A stretch of 64,000 nucleotides of DNA from Hymenobacter cavernae (GCF_014641455.1 NZ_BMHT01000003.1:62702-126701); one strand, 5' to 3'. Positions 34,841 through 42,725 are shown, numbered from the stretch's first letter. The notes: a model not told the origin generated them from the letters alone. Translations and numbers: made by a program.

Positions 34841-35920
34841 TTACTCTTTGCTCTTCTTAGCTTTTGGGGCTGCTTCCTTCTTCGATGCGGCTTCTTTCTT
34901 CGACGCAGCTGGCTTTTTAGCGGCTGCTTTCTTCACAGGTGCCTCGGCAGCCGGAGCTGCAACACCAGTAGCCGCGGCCGAACGCTGCACGAACGTGCCC
35001 CAGGTCAGGTTGTCTTTGCCGGGCTGCTGGGCCAGCGCCCGCTCGATAGCGTAGTTAGCCGCCGTTTCAACAACCCACTCAAAGTTTTCCTGACCCACCG
35101 AATTGATGTCAGCATCAGGAGCGGGGTTGCCGAAGTCGATAGCCAGCGGAATTCCGTCGCGTACGGCAAATTCGACGGTATTGAAGTCGTAACCTAGGCC
35201 TTCGTTCAGCTTCAGCACGTAGTCTTTCATCGTGGCCAAAAGCCTTTCGCCGGCCTCGCCGGTCGTTTTCATTTCGGTGGCGTAGCGCAGGTGCGGCTCG
35301 TTGCGGGGCTCGTAGGGCATGATGAGCACTTCCTTGCCGCCGATGCAGTAGCAGCGGAAATAATCAGTGAACTCCACCGACTCCTGGAGAAGCATCACCA
35401 ACTGACCGGTTTCGTCGTAGGCCTGGTGGAAGTCGTGCATGTTATGAAGTTTATACACGCTCTTCCAGCCGCCGCCGGAGTGAGGCTTCATGTAAGCCGG
35501 GAAACCACCGATACGGGCAAATGCCTCTTCCCAGTCGATCCAGCGCAGGTTGCGGAACGACTCATGCGCGGTATCGGTGGGGCGCTCTTTGGAAGGTAGC
35601 AACAGCGTGCGCGGCACCGGCACACCCAGCTGCACGGCCAGAGCGTTGTTGAAGAATTTCTCGTCGGCGCTCCACCAGAAGGGGTTGTTAATCACGGCCG
35701 TACCACCTAGGGCTGCGTTCTTAAGGTAAGCCCGGTAGAAAGGCACGTCCTGCGAAATCCGGTCAATAATGACGGCATAATCCGTGGGTACTGCCTGCTC
35801 TACGAGGTCAATATCGACGAACTCGGCTCTGATGCCGTCCGGTGCTTTCTGGTTTACGCGGTCTACGAAAGCTTGGGGAAAGCTATTTTCCCTGCCGAAG
35901 AGAATACCAATTTTTTTCAT
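34841..35920 (-). CDS. RimK-like ATP-grasp ligase with lysine/alanine-rich tail
   Basis: A 359-residue ligase. The core (1-315) shows ATP-grasp features: NNPFWWSADEKFFNNALAVQLGVPVPRT (pre-grasp), GGFPAYMKPHSGGGWKSVYKL (nucleotide lysine and Gly-rich loop), LLQESVEFTDYFRCYCIGG, and EFAVRDGIPLAIDFGNPAPDAD (metal ligands). Members join an amino acid to a carboxylate through an acyl-phosphate. The last 35 residues are a histone H1-like tail of KKAAAKKPAASKKEAA repeats, unusual for this family; it may bind nucleic acid, a polyanionic substrate or a partner. It lies 105 bases upstream of the YbdK-type gene, in the same direction. Confidence 0.87.
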   Translation of the reverse strand: MKKIGILFGRENSFPQAFVDRVNQKAPDGIRAEFVDIDLVEQAVPTDYAVIIDRISQDVPFYRAYLKNAALGGTAVINNPFWWSADEKFFNNALAVQLGVPVPRTLLLPSKERPTDTAHESFRNLRWIDWEEAFARIGGFPAYMKPHSGGGWKSVYKLHNMHDFHQAYDETGQLVMLLQESVEFTDYFRCYCIGGKEVLIMPYEPRNEPHLRYATEMKTTGEAGERLLATMKDYVLKLNEGLGYDFNTVEFAVRDGIPLAIDFGNPAPDADINSVGQENFEWVVETAANYAIERALAQQPGKDNLTWGTFVQRSAAATGVAAPAAEAPVKKAAAKKPAASKKEAASKKEAAPKAKKSKE

Positions 35921-36004
35921 AAGCGTAGTACGGAATAAGGAATCCGTAGAAGTAAATGAAGATGTATTTTAAAAAGCCGACAACACTGCCGATGCGCTAA
36001 GTAC

Positions 36005-36706
36005 TTAAATCTGCGACAAATAATGCGGAAACATGTCGCGCCACACGGGCCAATCGTGGCTGCCGGGCCGAATGTCGAGCCAGTGACGGATGCCTTTTTG
36101 GTTGAGAATGTCGGACATGTGCAGGGTGGAAGGCTTGCAGAAATCGTCTTCGGCCGTACCTAGCACGATGTTCATCTGGTAGAAATGCTCGTTATGCGCA
36201 TCGCGCATGTAGGCCGGCGGGTTGTTGTAGTAGAAGTTCTCATCGTAGTGACCATCTACAAACTGCTCCATATTATACGCCGCGCCCATGGCAAAGAGGT
36301 AGGCCACTTGCTCGGGGTGGCGGAAAGCGAAGTTCAGGGCCTGGTAGCCGCCGAAGCTGCAACCCGCTACGCCAATCTTATCTACCTGACATTCATGCTG
36401 TAGCATCGGCACTAGTTCCTGGCTGAGCATGGCGTCGTAGCGCATGTGGTTCTGCACGCGCTCGGCCGGATGCAGGTGCTTGGCGTACCAGGTGTGCGCA
36501 TCCACGCTGTCGACGCAGTAGAGCTTGATCTTTTTGTCGTTGATAAAACCCTGCACCGATTCCACGAGCTTGAAATCCTTGGCTTCGTAGTAGCGGCCCC
36601 GCGAGGTGGGAAAAACAACGATAGGGTAGCCCCAATCGCCAAAAACCAGCATCTCCACGTTGTGGCCGAGCTGGTGCGAGTAAAACGAGCGGTATTCTTC
36701 GTGCAA
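36005..36706 (-). CDS. Compact alpha/beta-hydrolase esterase
   Basis: A 233-residue cytoplasmic hydrolase (no signal peptide) of the putative-esterase group. The nucleophile elbow is GCSFGG (Ser117), with an oxyanion region FPTSRGRYYEAKDF and the catalytic His in RPGSHDWPVWRDMFPHYL. The acid residue is probably in VLGTAEDDFCKPS. It is the first gene of the leftward amidoligase run, 84 bases before the ATP-grasp gene. It might remove an ester-linked group or release the finished product; the substrate is unknown. Confidence 0.82.
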   Translation of the reverse strand: MHEEYRSFYSHQLGHNVEMLVFGDWGYPIVVFPTSRGRYYEAKDFKLVESVQGFINDKKIKLYCVDSVDAHTWYAKHLHPAERVQNHMRYDAMLSQELVPMLQHECQVDKIGVAGCSFGGYQALNFAFRHPEQVAYLFAMGAAYNMEQFVDGHYDENFYYNNPPAYMRDAHNEHFYQMNIVLGTAEDDFCKPSTLHMSDILNQKGIRHWLDIRPGSHDWPVWRDMFPHYLSQI

Positions 36707-36815
36707 AGTCGTAGCGTTTTGGTGAGTGAGCGAAAGAAGCGAGAACCTGCCGTAAACTATCTATTCGCCGTTCGCGAACCTAGCTAGGAGCGGAAAAAAG
36801 TACCTTGCAGTAGTT

Positions 36816-36897
36816 CTGTCATTCTGAGCCCTGCGTGGAATCTGAGTTTGCTACTCTATTATCTAATCCGGGTTCCTCGCGCGGCTCGGAATGACAG
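36816..36897. repeat. Dispersed inverted-repeat element (GTCATTCTGAG family)
   Basis: Left arm CTGTCATTCTGAGC and right arm GCTCGGAATGACAG, with an inner pair GGAATCTGAG / CCGGGTTCCTCG that is less exact. It sits in the divergent promoter gap between the two esterase genes. Confidence 0.7.
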
Positions 36898-36917
36898 GTT
36901 CTTACTTTATTTGAATA

Positions 36918-38426
36918 ATGAGTCAGTTTTTTCCTACCCAGCGTCAGACGGTGACCGTGGTGCGCAACCAGTTCTTGAACTCGGTTCCTTTAGAGCGTAC
37001 GGTCCGGCTTGATATAGTGTTACCCCCAGGTTACGACCCGGCGGCCGAGCCCTACCCGGTATTGTATCTGAATGATGGTCAGGACCTCAGCCGACTGCGG
37101 CTGCCTGCCATTCTCAATGGGATGTACCGCCGTCAGGCGCTGCGGCCGTTTGTGCTGGTGGCCGTTCACGCCGGCGAGCGGATTCGGGAATACGGCACCG
37201 CCGCCCGCCCCGACTTTCTAGGCCGGGGCGAGAAAGCCGGGCTCTACACCGAGTTTGTGCTGCGCGAGCTGATGCCCGAGGTACAGGAGCAGTATAACAT
37301 CACCGCCGACCCTAGGTTGGTGGTGGTAGCGGGCTTCTCCCTCAGCGGGTTAGCAGCCTTCGATCTGGTGTGGCATCACCCTGATGCGGCGCGGCGGGCC
37401 GGCGTCTTTTCGGGTTCTTTCTGGTGGCGCAGCCGCGCCCTCAGCGAAGGTTACACTGATGCCGACCGCATTATGCACGGTCTCGTGCGCCACGGCCGGC
37501 CGCATCCGCAGCATCAATTCTGGCTGCAAACCGGCACCCAGGACGAGACCAACGACCGGAACCACAACGGCATCATCGACTCCATCGAAGATACCTTGGA
37601 CCTGATGGCGGCTATCACACGCGGCGGCCTGTCGGAGTCGGCGGTGCGCTACGTGGAGGTGGTGGATGGCCGCCACAACCAGAGCACCTGGTCCTACGTG
37701 ATGCCCGACTTCTTACAATGGGCCTTCGGGACGGGTGTGCCGTCGGCCTGGAGCGCCAGCCGCCCGCAGATGAAGGCTATTCCGGCGCACTTCTGGGAAA
37801 GCTCCCGGCGCTTGATTCGGCGGCGGCATCCTAGCCTGGAAAAGAAAACTTTTCTCAATTACTTAGCGCCTCCATCAGCTCCTGCTCCGCCCATGGCTCC
37901 CATTACTACGCCTCCCACGCCGGACCAATACCTAGCCTACTACGCCGCTTATATTCGCCACATTCCCGAGGGTGCCGACCCGATTGCGCAGCTTCAGGCG
38001 CAGTTCTGGCAGGTGCAGCAGCTCGCCGGTACGCTCAGCGATGAGCAAGCGGGGCTAGCCTATGCGCCCGGCAAGTGGACGATCAAGGAGGTACTAGTGC
38101 ATATTCTGGATACGGAGCGCATTATGGCCTACCGTGCCCTGCGCTTTGCCCGCGGCGACCAGCAGAACCTGCCCGGCTTTGAGCAGAATGATTACGTGCC
38201 GAACTCGGGTGCCAACGACCGGCCCCTGACCGACATTATCGCGGAATATGCGGCGGTACGTGCGGCTACTATAGCGCTTTTTCGCACCTTTACGCCCACA
38301 CAGCTTGACCGCGCTGGCACGGCCAACAATGGCCCGGCTAGTGTGCGGGCACTCGTGTATATCGTTCCCGGTCACGAAGCACACCACCTGAACGTGTTGC
38401 GCGAGCGGTACCTGCCGCTGCTGTAA
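36918..38426 (+). CDS. Esterase D/enterochelin-esterase-like domain fused to a DinB-family domain
   Basis: A 502-residue two-domain protein. Residues about 10-285 form a PF00756-type esterase: TVRLDIVLPPGYDP, PVLYLNDGQD, nucleophile Ser141 in AGFSLSGLAAFDL, GSFWWRS, and the His in VDGRHNQSTW. A Pro-rich linker (about 325-345, PPSAPAPPMAPITTPPTP) joins a C-terminal DinB/YfiT-like four-helix bundle (345-502) with WTIKEVLVHILDTERIMAYRALRFARGD and a late HEAHHLNVLRERY, whose histidines could bind a metal. This fusion is not one I know. It is divergent from the amidoligase run and may belong to it. Confidence 0.85.
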   Translation: MSQFFPTQRQTVTVVRNQFLNSVPLERTVRLDIVLPPGYDPAAEPYPVLYLNDGQDLSRLRLPAILNGMYRRQALRPFVLVAVHAGERIREYGTAARPDFLGRGEKAGLYTEFVLRELMPEVQEQYNITADPRLVVVAGFSLSGLAAFDLVWHHPDAARRAGVFSGSFWWRSRALSEGYTDADRIMHGLVRHGRPHPQHQFWLQTGTQDETNDRNHNGIIDSIEDTLDLMAAITRGGLSESAVRYVEVVDGRHNQSTWSYVMPDFLQWAFGTGVPSAWSASRPQMKAIPAHFWESSRRLIRRRHPSLEKKTFLNYLAPPSAPAPPMAPITTPPTPDQYLAYYAAYIRHIPEGADPIAQLQAQFWQVQQLAGTLSDEQAGLAYAPGKWTIKEVLVHILDTERIMAYRALRFARGDQQNLPGFEQNDYVPNSGANDRPLTDIIAEYAAVRAATIALFRTFTPTQLDRAGTANNGPASVRALVYIVPGHEAHHLNVLRERYLPLL

Positions 38427-38537
38427 GACTGCGTAACTGCGTAAAGTCTTTTAAAGCTAGGTCGGAAGGCGGACAACACCGCTCCGAACCCTTACGTTAC
38501 AGAATTTCCTTATTCACACCACCTACATTTTACAGTC

Positions 38538-38654
38538 ATGGCAAAAGCACAAGACGCTCGAAAAGAAAAGAAAAAGGAGCCCGTCAAATCGACCAAGGAG
38601 AAGAAGGCCGCCAAAGAGGAGAAAAAACAAGCCCGCGCCCGCAAGCAGGACTAA
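38538..38654 (+). CDS. Small lysine-rich basic protein
   Basis: A 38-residue peptide beginning MAKAQDARKEKKKEP, with about 15 Lys and 4 Arg and alternating acidic residues; almost certainly disordered. It is followed two bases after its stop by a 32-bp perfect hairpin, supporting a real transcript end. Similar tiny Lys-rich frames occur in related bacteria, but I cannot assign a function. Nucleic-acid binding is possible. Confidence 0.5.
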   Translation: MAKAQDARKEKKKEPVKSTKEKKAAKEEKKQARARKQD

Positions 38655-38655
38655 T

Positions 38656-38729
38656 AGGTGAAATGGAGAGGTGGTGAAATAGTGAGTAAGAACGATAACT
38701 CACTATTTCACCACCTCTCCATTTCACCT
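38656..38729. terminator. Exceptionally long hairpin between convergent genes
   Basis: A perfect 32-bp stem (38656-38687 with 38698-38729) and a 10-base spacer, composed of iterated GGTGAAAT/GGAGAGG words. The right arm overlaps the stop codon of the leftward AlbA_2 gene by two bases. It probably ends transcripts from both sides, although it lacks a G/C-rich core plus T-run. Confidence 0.75.
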
Positions 38730-39348
38730 ACAGTGTATAATATGGCTCTTGTTCTTTGTCGTGGTGGCGGATGTAGCCGTGCAACGTGAGCTTGATAAGC
38801 GTGCGGTAAGCCCGGCGCTGACCTAGGTTCAGCAGCTTCATGTACTGGGCCAGGGTGATGCGCGGGTTTTTGCGCAGATATTCCAGCACCGCCAGCTCTT
38901 CTTTATTGAGCGGAATTTTCTCGAACTGCGGTTCGGAGCGCTCCAACACTTTCTCGGTCAGGCTGCTGGTTTGCACGCTTTCGTCGCGCACGCGCACGTA
39001 GCCGCGCCAGTCGCCGGGCGCCACCTGGGCGCGGTGCGGCTTTTGGCTGCTTTCCTGCACCGTCACGATGAGCACGGTGCGGCCGTCTTCCTCTACTTCT
39101 TTGAAACCCAGGCGCAACGGCGGCTCTACGTAATGTTCGGCGGCTTCGCGCAGCACGTAGATTTCTTCTTCCGCATCGCGCACGCCCACAATGCGGCCGT
39201 CGTCATCGACGCCCACCAGCACCCGCCCTCCGTGCGTGTTGGCCAGCGAAGCTAGGGTGCGCGAAATGCGCGTCGGATGGGTGGTTTTCTTCTTGAATTC
39301 CAGCCGCTCGCCCTCGCCCTGCCGGATTAATTCCTGAAGGTCTGTCAT
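38728..39348 (-). CDS. AlbA_2/Schlafen-domain DNA-binding protein with C-terminal winged helix
   Basis: A 206-residue putative regulator. The N-terminal AlbA_2 domain is clear from GEGERLEFKKKTTHPTRISRTLASLANTHGGRVLVGVDDDGRIVGV, with the E-x-K motif and Gly-rich strand, and later RGYVRVRDESVQTS. The last 60 residues (LNKEELAVLEYLRKNPRITLAQYMKLLNLGQRRAYRTLIKLTLHG) form a helix-turn-helix. The AlbA_2 plus HTH combination is common in predicted transcriptional regulators. No target is evident nearby. Confidence 0.82.
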   Translation of the reverse strand: MTDLQELIRQGEGERLEFKKKTTHPTRISRTLASLANTHGGRVLVGVDDDGRIVGVRDAEEEIYVLREAAEHYVEPPLRLGFKEVEEDGRTVLIVTVQESSQKPHRAQVAPGDWRGYVRVRDESVQTSSLTEKVLERSEPQFEKIPLNKEELAVLEYLRKNPRITLAQYMKLLNLGQRRAYRTLIKLTLHGYIRHHDKEQEPYYTL

Positions 39349-39364
39349 GCTACATATAAAATCG

Positions 39365-39556
39365 TTGTCATCCTGAACGGCGCGCAGCAGAGTGAAGGAC
39401 CTTCCTATCTTACGCGAAAAGCTTTTACATATCCTAAGCCCTTAATTACTCTTTAAGCTAGCTTTGGTACAACAGAAGGATCTGGGGAATATAGATGAGC
39501 TTTTCGCGTAAGAGAGGGAGGTCATTCATTTCGCTGCGCTGCATTCAGGATGACAG
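39365..39556. repeat. Dispersed inverted-repeat element, 192 bp, with nested arms
   Basis: Outer arms TTGTCATCCTGAA and TTCAGGATGACAG; inner arms CCTATCTTACGCGAAAAGCT (39404-39423) and AGCTTTTCGCGTAAGAGAGG (39498-39517) pair with one mismatch. It is the longest member of the GTCAT...ATGAC family here. It fills the gap between two leftward genes and could be a MITE-like mobile repeat, but no target duplication was established. Confidence 0.7.
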
Positions 39557-39562
39557 GTGATA

Positions 39563-40444
39563 TTACAACTGCCCCACGCCCGTTTCCTCTTCCGAAATGC
39601 GCCACAGCCGGCTAGCTTCCGCCCGGTTCTGCGCGCGGCTGGAGCAGCGGCCGGGCTTGTTTTTCTTGAAGTATTGCCCTGATACTTGTGCCGCTTCCGG
39701 CGAGCTAGCCAAGTAGATGCTGGTTTGGGCACCTTGCTCGGGCGTAATCATGAAGGGCCGCGCCAGCCACCACAAGGCTTTGATGAGCCGGGAGCTGTTT
39801 GGGTTCACAAGGCCCGTGTCCACGATGCCGGGGTGCAGACAATTGGCCGTCACGCCGGTGAGGTCGAGGCGATGCGCTAGCTCATTGGTGAAGAGGATGT
39901 TGGCTAGTTTGGAGTCGCAGTACGCGGTGAGGGCGCTGTACTTCTCCGGGTCGTTGCGCACTTCTTGGGAGGCTTCTATCTCGCCAAGCCAGTGAGCTTC
40001 GGAAGCTAGGGTGATGATGCGTGCTTGCTCGGCGGCCGTTAGTTTCGGCAGAATCAGGTTGGTGAGCAGGAAGGGCGCCAAGTGGTTCGTCACCCAGCTC
40101 AGCTCATGGCCTTCGCTGGTAATGGTGAGCGGGCCGGGCACAATGCCCACATTATTGATGAGGACGTCGAGCTTCTCGTAGCGCTGGTTGATTTCGGCGG
40201 CCAGTTCGCGCACGTTGGCCAGCAGTGAAAAGTCGCAGAGCAGCACGTCGGGCTGGGCGCCGGGCGCGGCAAACTGCACGGCCGCGCGGGCACCGGCGGC
40301 GCGGTCGGGGTTGCGGCACACCAGCACCAGATGGGCACCGCGGCGGGCCAGCTCCCGCGCCGTCACCAGCCCGATGCCGCCCGAAGCGCCGGTTATCAGC
40401 ACCGTTTTACCACGAAGTACTTGTTGATCAAAAGAGCCAGCCAT
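39563..40444 (-). CDS. SDR-family oxidoreductase (retinol dehydrogenase-like)
   Basis: A 293-residue NADP(H)-dependent short-chain dehydrogenase. The cofactor loop is TGASGGIG (18-25), followed by LVCRNPDRAAGAR, LINNVGIV, the catalytic Ser148 in ITLASEAHW, and Tyr175 and Lys179 in YCDSK, then LHPGIVDTGL. The C-terminal 20 residues are basic and variable. The start MAGSFDQQVLRGK was chosen because 83 upstream in-frame residues overlap an inverted repeat and show no conservation pattern. It resembles the light-dependent-reductase/retinol-dehydrogenase-like subgroup; the substrate is unknown. Confidence 0.86.
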   Translation of the reverse strand: MAGSFDQQVLRGKTVLITGASGGIGLVTARELARRGAHLVLVCRNPDRAAGARAAVQFAAPGAQPDVLLCDFSLLANVRELAAEINQRYEKLDVLINNVGIVPGPLTITSEGHELSWVTNHLAPFLLTNLILPKLTAAEQARIITLASEAHWLGEIEASQEVRNDPEKYSALTAYCDSKLANILFTNELAHRLDLTGVTANCLHPGIVDTGLVNPNSSRLIKALWWLARPFMITPEQGAQTSIYLASSPEAAQVSGQYFKKNKPGRCSSRAQNRAEASRLWRISEEETGVGQL

Positions 40445-40534
40445 GCGAGGGGAGAGAAACCAGGAATGCTCCACAAAACGGGCAAACCTAGGGGATGTTA
40501 CAAACGCAATAAACGACAAAAGGCAATGAGTGGC

Positions 40535-40601
40535 TTTAGCAAGAGGCAGGATCAAGCAGCGTTTAGCTGAAAAATGATGCTTGATCCAGCCTCTTGCTAA
40601 G
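40535..40601. repeat. Imperfect 25-bp inverted repeat in a divergent gap
   Basis: The left arm (GCAAGAGGCAGGATCAAGCA) and right arm (TGCTTGATCCAGCCTCTTGC) pair over 25 bp with about three mismatches and a 17-base loop. It lies between the divergent SDR and siderophore-interacting-protein genes, where a terminator is not expected, so a repeat or regulatory element is more likely. Confidence 0.65.
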
Positions 40602-40691
40602 CTTGTCGAACCGAGTTTCGAAGCTGTCTTAAAGTAAAGGCGTAAGCTAAACCGTCTTAAAGCTATTGACCTACTCGTTTGCTTCTCGTTC

Positions 40692-41396
40692 ATGAGTTTA
40701 CTTACCTCGCTAGCACGTCAGGTGACGTAGCAAGCCACCGTTGTAGCCGCGCAACGCATTGCAGCTCACACCTATCAGCTCACGTTAGCTAGCCCCGCCT
40801 TCGTCGATTGGAAGTATGTACCGGGCCAGACGCTGAACGTGTTTTTCGGCCTGAGTGCCCGCGGCGAAGCGGCCACCCTACGCAAGCGAACCTATTCGGT
40901 GTGGGACTACAACCCGCACACCGCGCAGTTAGACCTAGCCATTTGCACTTTTTCCGATGGACCGGGTGCCCGCTGGGCCGCTCGATGCCAGCCCGGCGAT
41001 GAAGTAAGTTTCTACGGACTTGGTGGCAAATTCGTGCTCGACCCAACGGCTGCCGGGTACGCGCTATTAGGAGATATTTCCTGCTTGTCGCACTTCTATG
41101 CGCTGCGCCGACAGATTCCGGCCGAAGTTCCGGTCATCAGCGTCATTCACGCGCAACACGCCGACGACTGTTTTCCTGACCTCGATGGCCACTCGCCGCT
41201 GCACTTTGTGGTGACGGATGCGCTTTCGGCGGCGCAATACCTGGCTGCTGCAAAAGAGCAAGGCCTTTCGGCTGCCTCGCAAACGCTCGTGTATTGGGGC
41301 GGACCGCAAGCCACCTGCGTTGCCGGGCACCGGCTGCTTCAACGCGAGTGGCAATGGCCGGATCGGCTGTTGAAAACGAAGCCGTTTTGGAAGTAG
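40692..41396 (+). pseudogene. Siderophore-interacting protein (ferredoxin-reductase-like), interrupted by an in-frame TAG
   Basis: Reading from the ATG at 40692 gives MSLLTSLARQVT, then TAG at 40728-40730. The same frame continues without further stops as QATVVAAQRIAAHTYQLTL... to a normal C-terminus, 235 codons in all. The continued protein has the family landmarks RKRTYSVWDY (FAD binding), DGPGARWAARCQPGDEV, the GDISCLSHFYAL loop near the NAD(P) site, and VVYWGG-like LVYWGG. Members reduce ferric siderophores in the cytoplasm. No ATG follows the stop until deep inside the FAD domain; a GTG at 40839 would drop 37 residues including the first strands. It is either a recent nonsense mutation, a sequence error, or a readthrough case. 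Confidence 0.65.
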
Positions 41397-41460
41397 AGCT
41401 GCATACTTGTACCAGATCCGTATAGTTCAGCCAGAGGGCTTTGCTAGTATAGATCAACCT

Positions 41461-41967
41461 TCATTCAATAGCTAATATACCTAACGCATACATCGTAGTA
41501 TACAAGTCCCTTGGTGACTTGCCGTAGTTATTAGTAATATCTGGATCTGCTCCAAATTCTAAAAGTAGTTTCACAATTGCTTGTTCATGTGGTGGAAGCT
41601 TCTCGTTCATGATTGCGGTCCATAAGGCTGTATTACCATGCTTGTCTTGCAAATTAGGATTAGCACCTACTTCTAGAAGTAACCTGGTAAGATCGACAAA
41701 CCTTTCTTGAGCGGTAAAATGTAAAACAGAGTACCTTCCTCTATCTTGATGATTAATATTTGCGCCATTTTCTAGGAGCCAGCGGATCAGATCTTCTTTG
41801 TTTTCAATAACAGCGTTTATTAAAGCTGTTCTACCATAGGCATCGGTAGCATCAACCCCAAACTCTGCAAGCGTTTGTGTGACTGTATCAAGTTGATCAT
41901 ACTTGATGTCCTGCCGTAACGCATCAACTTTAGGATCACATTTTCTTGGCCTGCCTGATTGTGCCAT
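41461..41967 (-). CDS. Ankyrin-repeat protein
   Basis: A 168-residue soluble protein with about four ankyrin repeats: DATDAYGRTALINAVIENKEDLIRWLLENGANIN, then HQDRGRYSVLHFTAQERFVDLTRLLLEVGANPN, then LQDKHGNTALWTAIMNEKLPPHEQAIVKLLLEFGADPD, then a final NNYGKSPRDL cap (each quoted stretch spans one repeat). The gene is more A+T-rich than most neighbours. Ankyrin proteins mediate protein binding; no partner is evident. Small cytoplasmic ankyrin proteins sometimes act as immunity or catalase-associated factors, but nothing here decides. Confidence 0.82.
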   Translation of the reverse strand: MAQSGRPRKCDPKVDALRQDIKYDQLDTVTQTLAEFGVDATDAYGRTALINAVIENKEDLIRWLLENGANINHQDRGRYSVLHFTAQERFVDLTRLLLEVGANPNLQDKHGNTALWTAIMNEKLPPHEQAIVKLLLEFGADPDITNNYGKSPRDLYTTMYALGILAIE

Positions 41968-42064
41968 AAGAAGAAGGTAATTAGTGTTAGTATTTAACTA
42001 TCAACGCTTGTCTGCGATGGTGCGAACATATTGACAATAGCTCTAAACAAATTCAAATAAAACA

Positions 42065-42096
42065 AAAAAGCCGCTCCTGATCAGGAGCGGCTTTTT
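42065..42096 (-). terminator. Terminator after the DUF3127 gene
   Basis: A perfect 16-bp stem AAAAAGCCGCTCCTGA with zero or minimal loop, and A- and T-runs at the ends. It lies 26 bases past the stop on the leftward strand. Confidence 0.85.
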
Positions 42097-42122
42097 CTTT
42101 CAAAGTCAAAACCTAGGTATGC

Positions 42123-42551
42123 TTAGAAAGGCAGGTCGTTGTCGTCGTCGCCAGCAATGGGAGCAGCGGGCTGAGCGCGCAAGTTAGGGTTCTGGTTAGC
42201 AGCGGGAGCAGCAGCACGGGGAGCCGGAGCAGCCTGCTGGGAATAGCCACCACCAGCAGGGGCAGCGCCACCAGCCGCTGACTCGATGCGCCATGCTTCG
42301 AGGTTGGTGAAGTACAGCATCTGGCCGTTCTTGTTGAATCCGCGGCCGCGCAGGTTGAACGTCACTTTTACCTCGTCGCCGATTTTGTAGGGGTCAATGA
42401 GGGCGGTTTTGTCCTGCACCATTTGGAACTTGATATGCTCAGGGTACTGGCCATCCTGAACTTCCAGCACGAACTCGCGCTTGCGGAATTTCTCGCTCAC
42501 CTGTTGTTCATCGAAGATTTCGTGCAGGCGGCCGGTAGCTTCGTAAGCCAT
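42123..42551 (-). CDS. DUF3127 OB-fold protein with an SSB-like acidic tail
   Basis: A 142-residue protein. Residues 1-90 match the DUF3127 pattern: GRLHEIFDEQQVSEKFRKREFVLEV, KFQMVQDKTALID, IGDEVKVTFNLRGR, and YFTNLEAWRIE, an OB-fold-like barrel. A disordered Ala/Pro/Gln linker follows, then the terminal DDDNDLPF, closely resembling the DDDIPF tip of single-stranded DNA-binding protein, which recruits repair and replication proteins. This suggests a role at single-stranded DNA, perhaps as a specialised SSB-like protein. It is a single gene with its own terminator. Confidence 0.83.
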   Translation of the reverse strand: MAYEATGRLHEIFDEQQVSEKFRKREFVLEVQDGQYPEHIKFQMVQDKTALIDPYKIGDEVKVTFNLRGRGFNKNGQMLYFTNLEAWRIESAAGGAAPAGGGYSQQAAPAPRAAAPAANQNPNLRAQPAAPIAGDDDNDLPF

Positions 42552-42682
42552 AATAAAGAGATATTGAGAGTGAGATTAGTCAGTCAAATATACGAAGAAA
42601 ACGCCGCTTTGACTAGGTAGCTCGACCAAAACCACCCTCGGCGGGCTGCGTACTGGAAGAAGCTAGCCTTGTGGAGCGCGGG

Positions 42683-42725
42683 CTTTGTAGTCCGCGTAGT
42701 GCCCGCTTTGGCGCGGACTACAAAG
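42683..42725. repeat. 14-bp inverted repeat, intergenic
   Basis: CTTTGTAGTCCGCG and its exact reverse complement CGCGGACTACAAAG, with a 15-base spacer. A weaker look-alike (GCGAACTCTGTAGTTCGCG) lies at about 19991-20009. It is upstream of the asparaginase-type gene, so it could be regulatory or a repeat. Confidence 0.55.
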
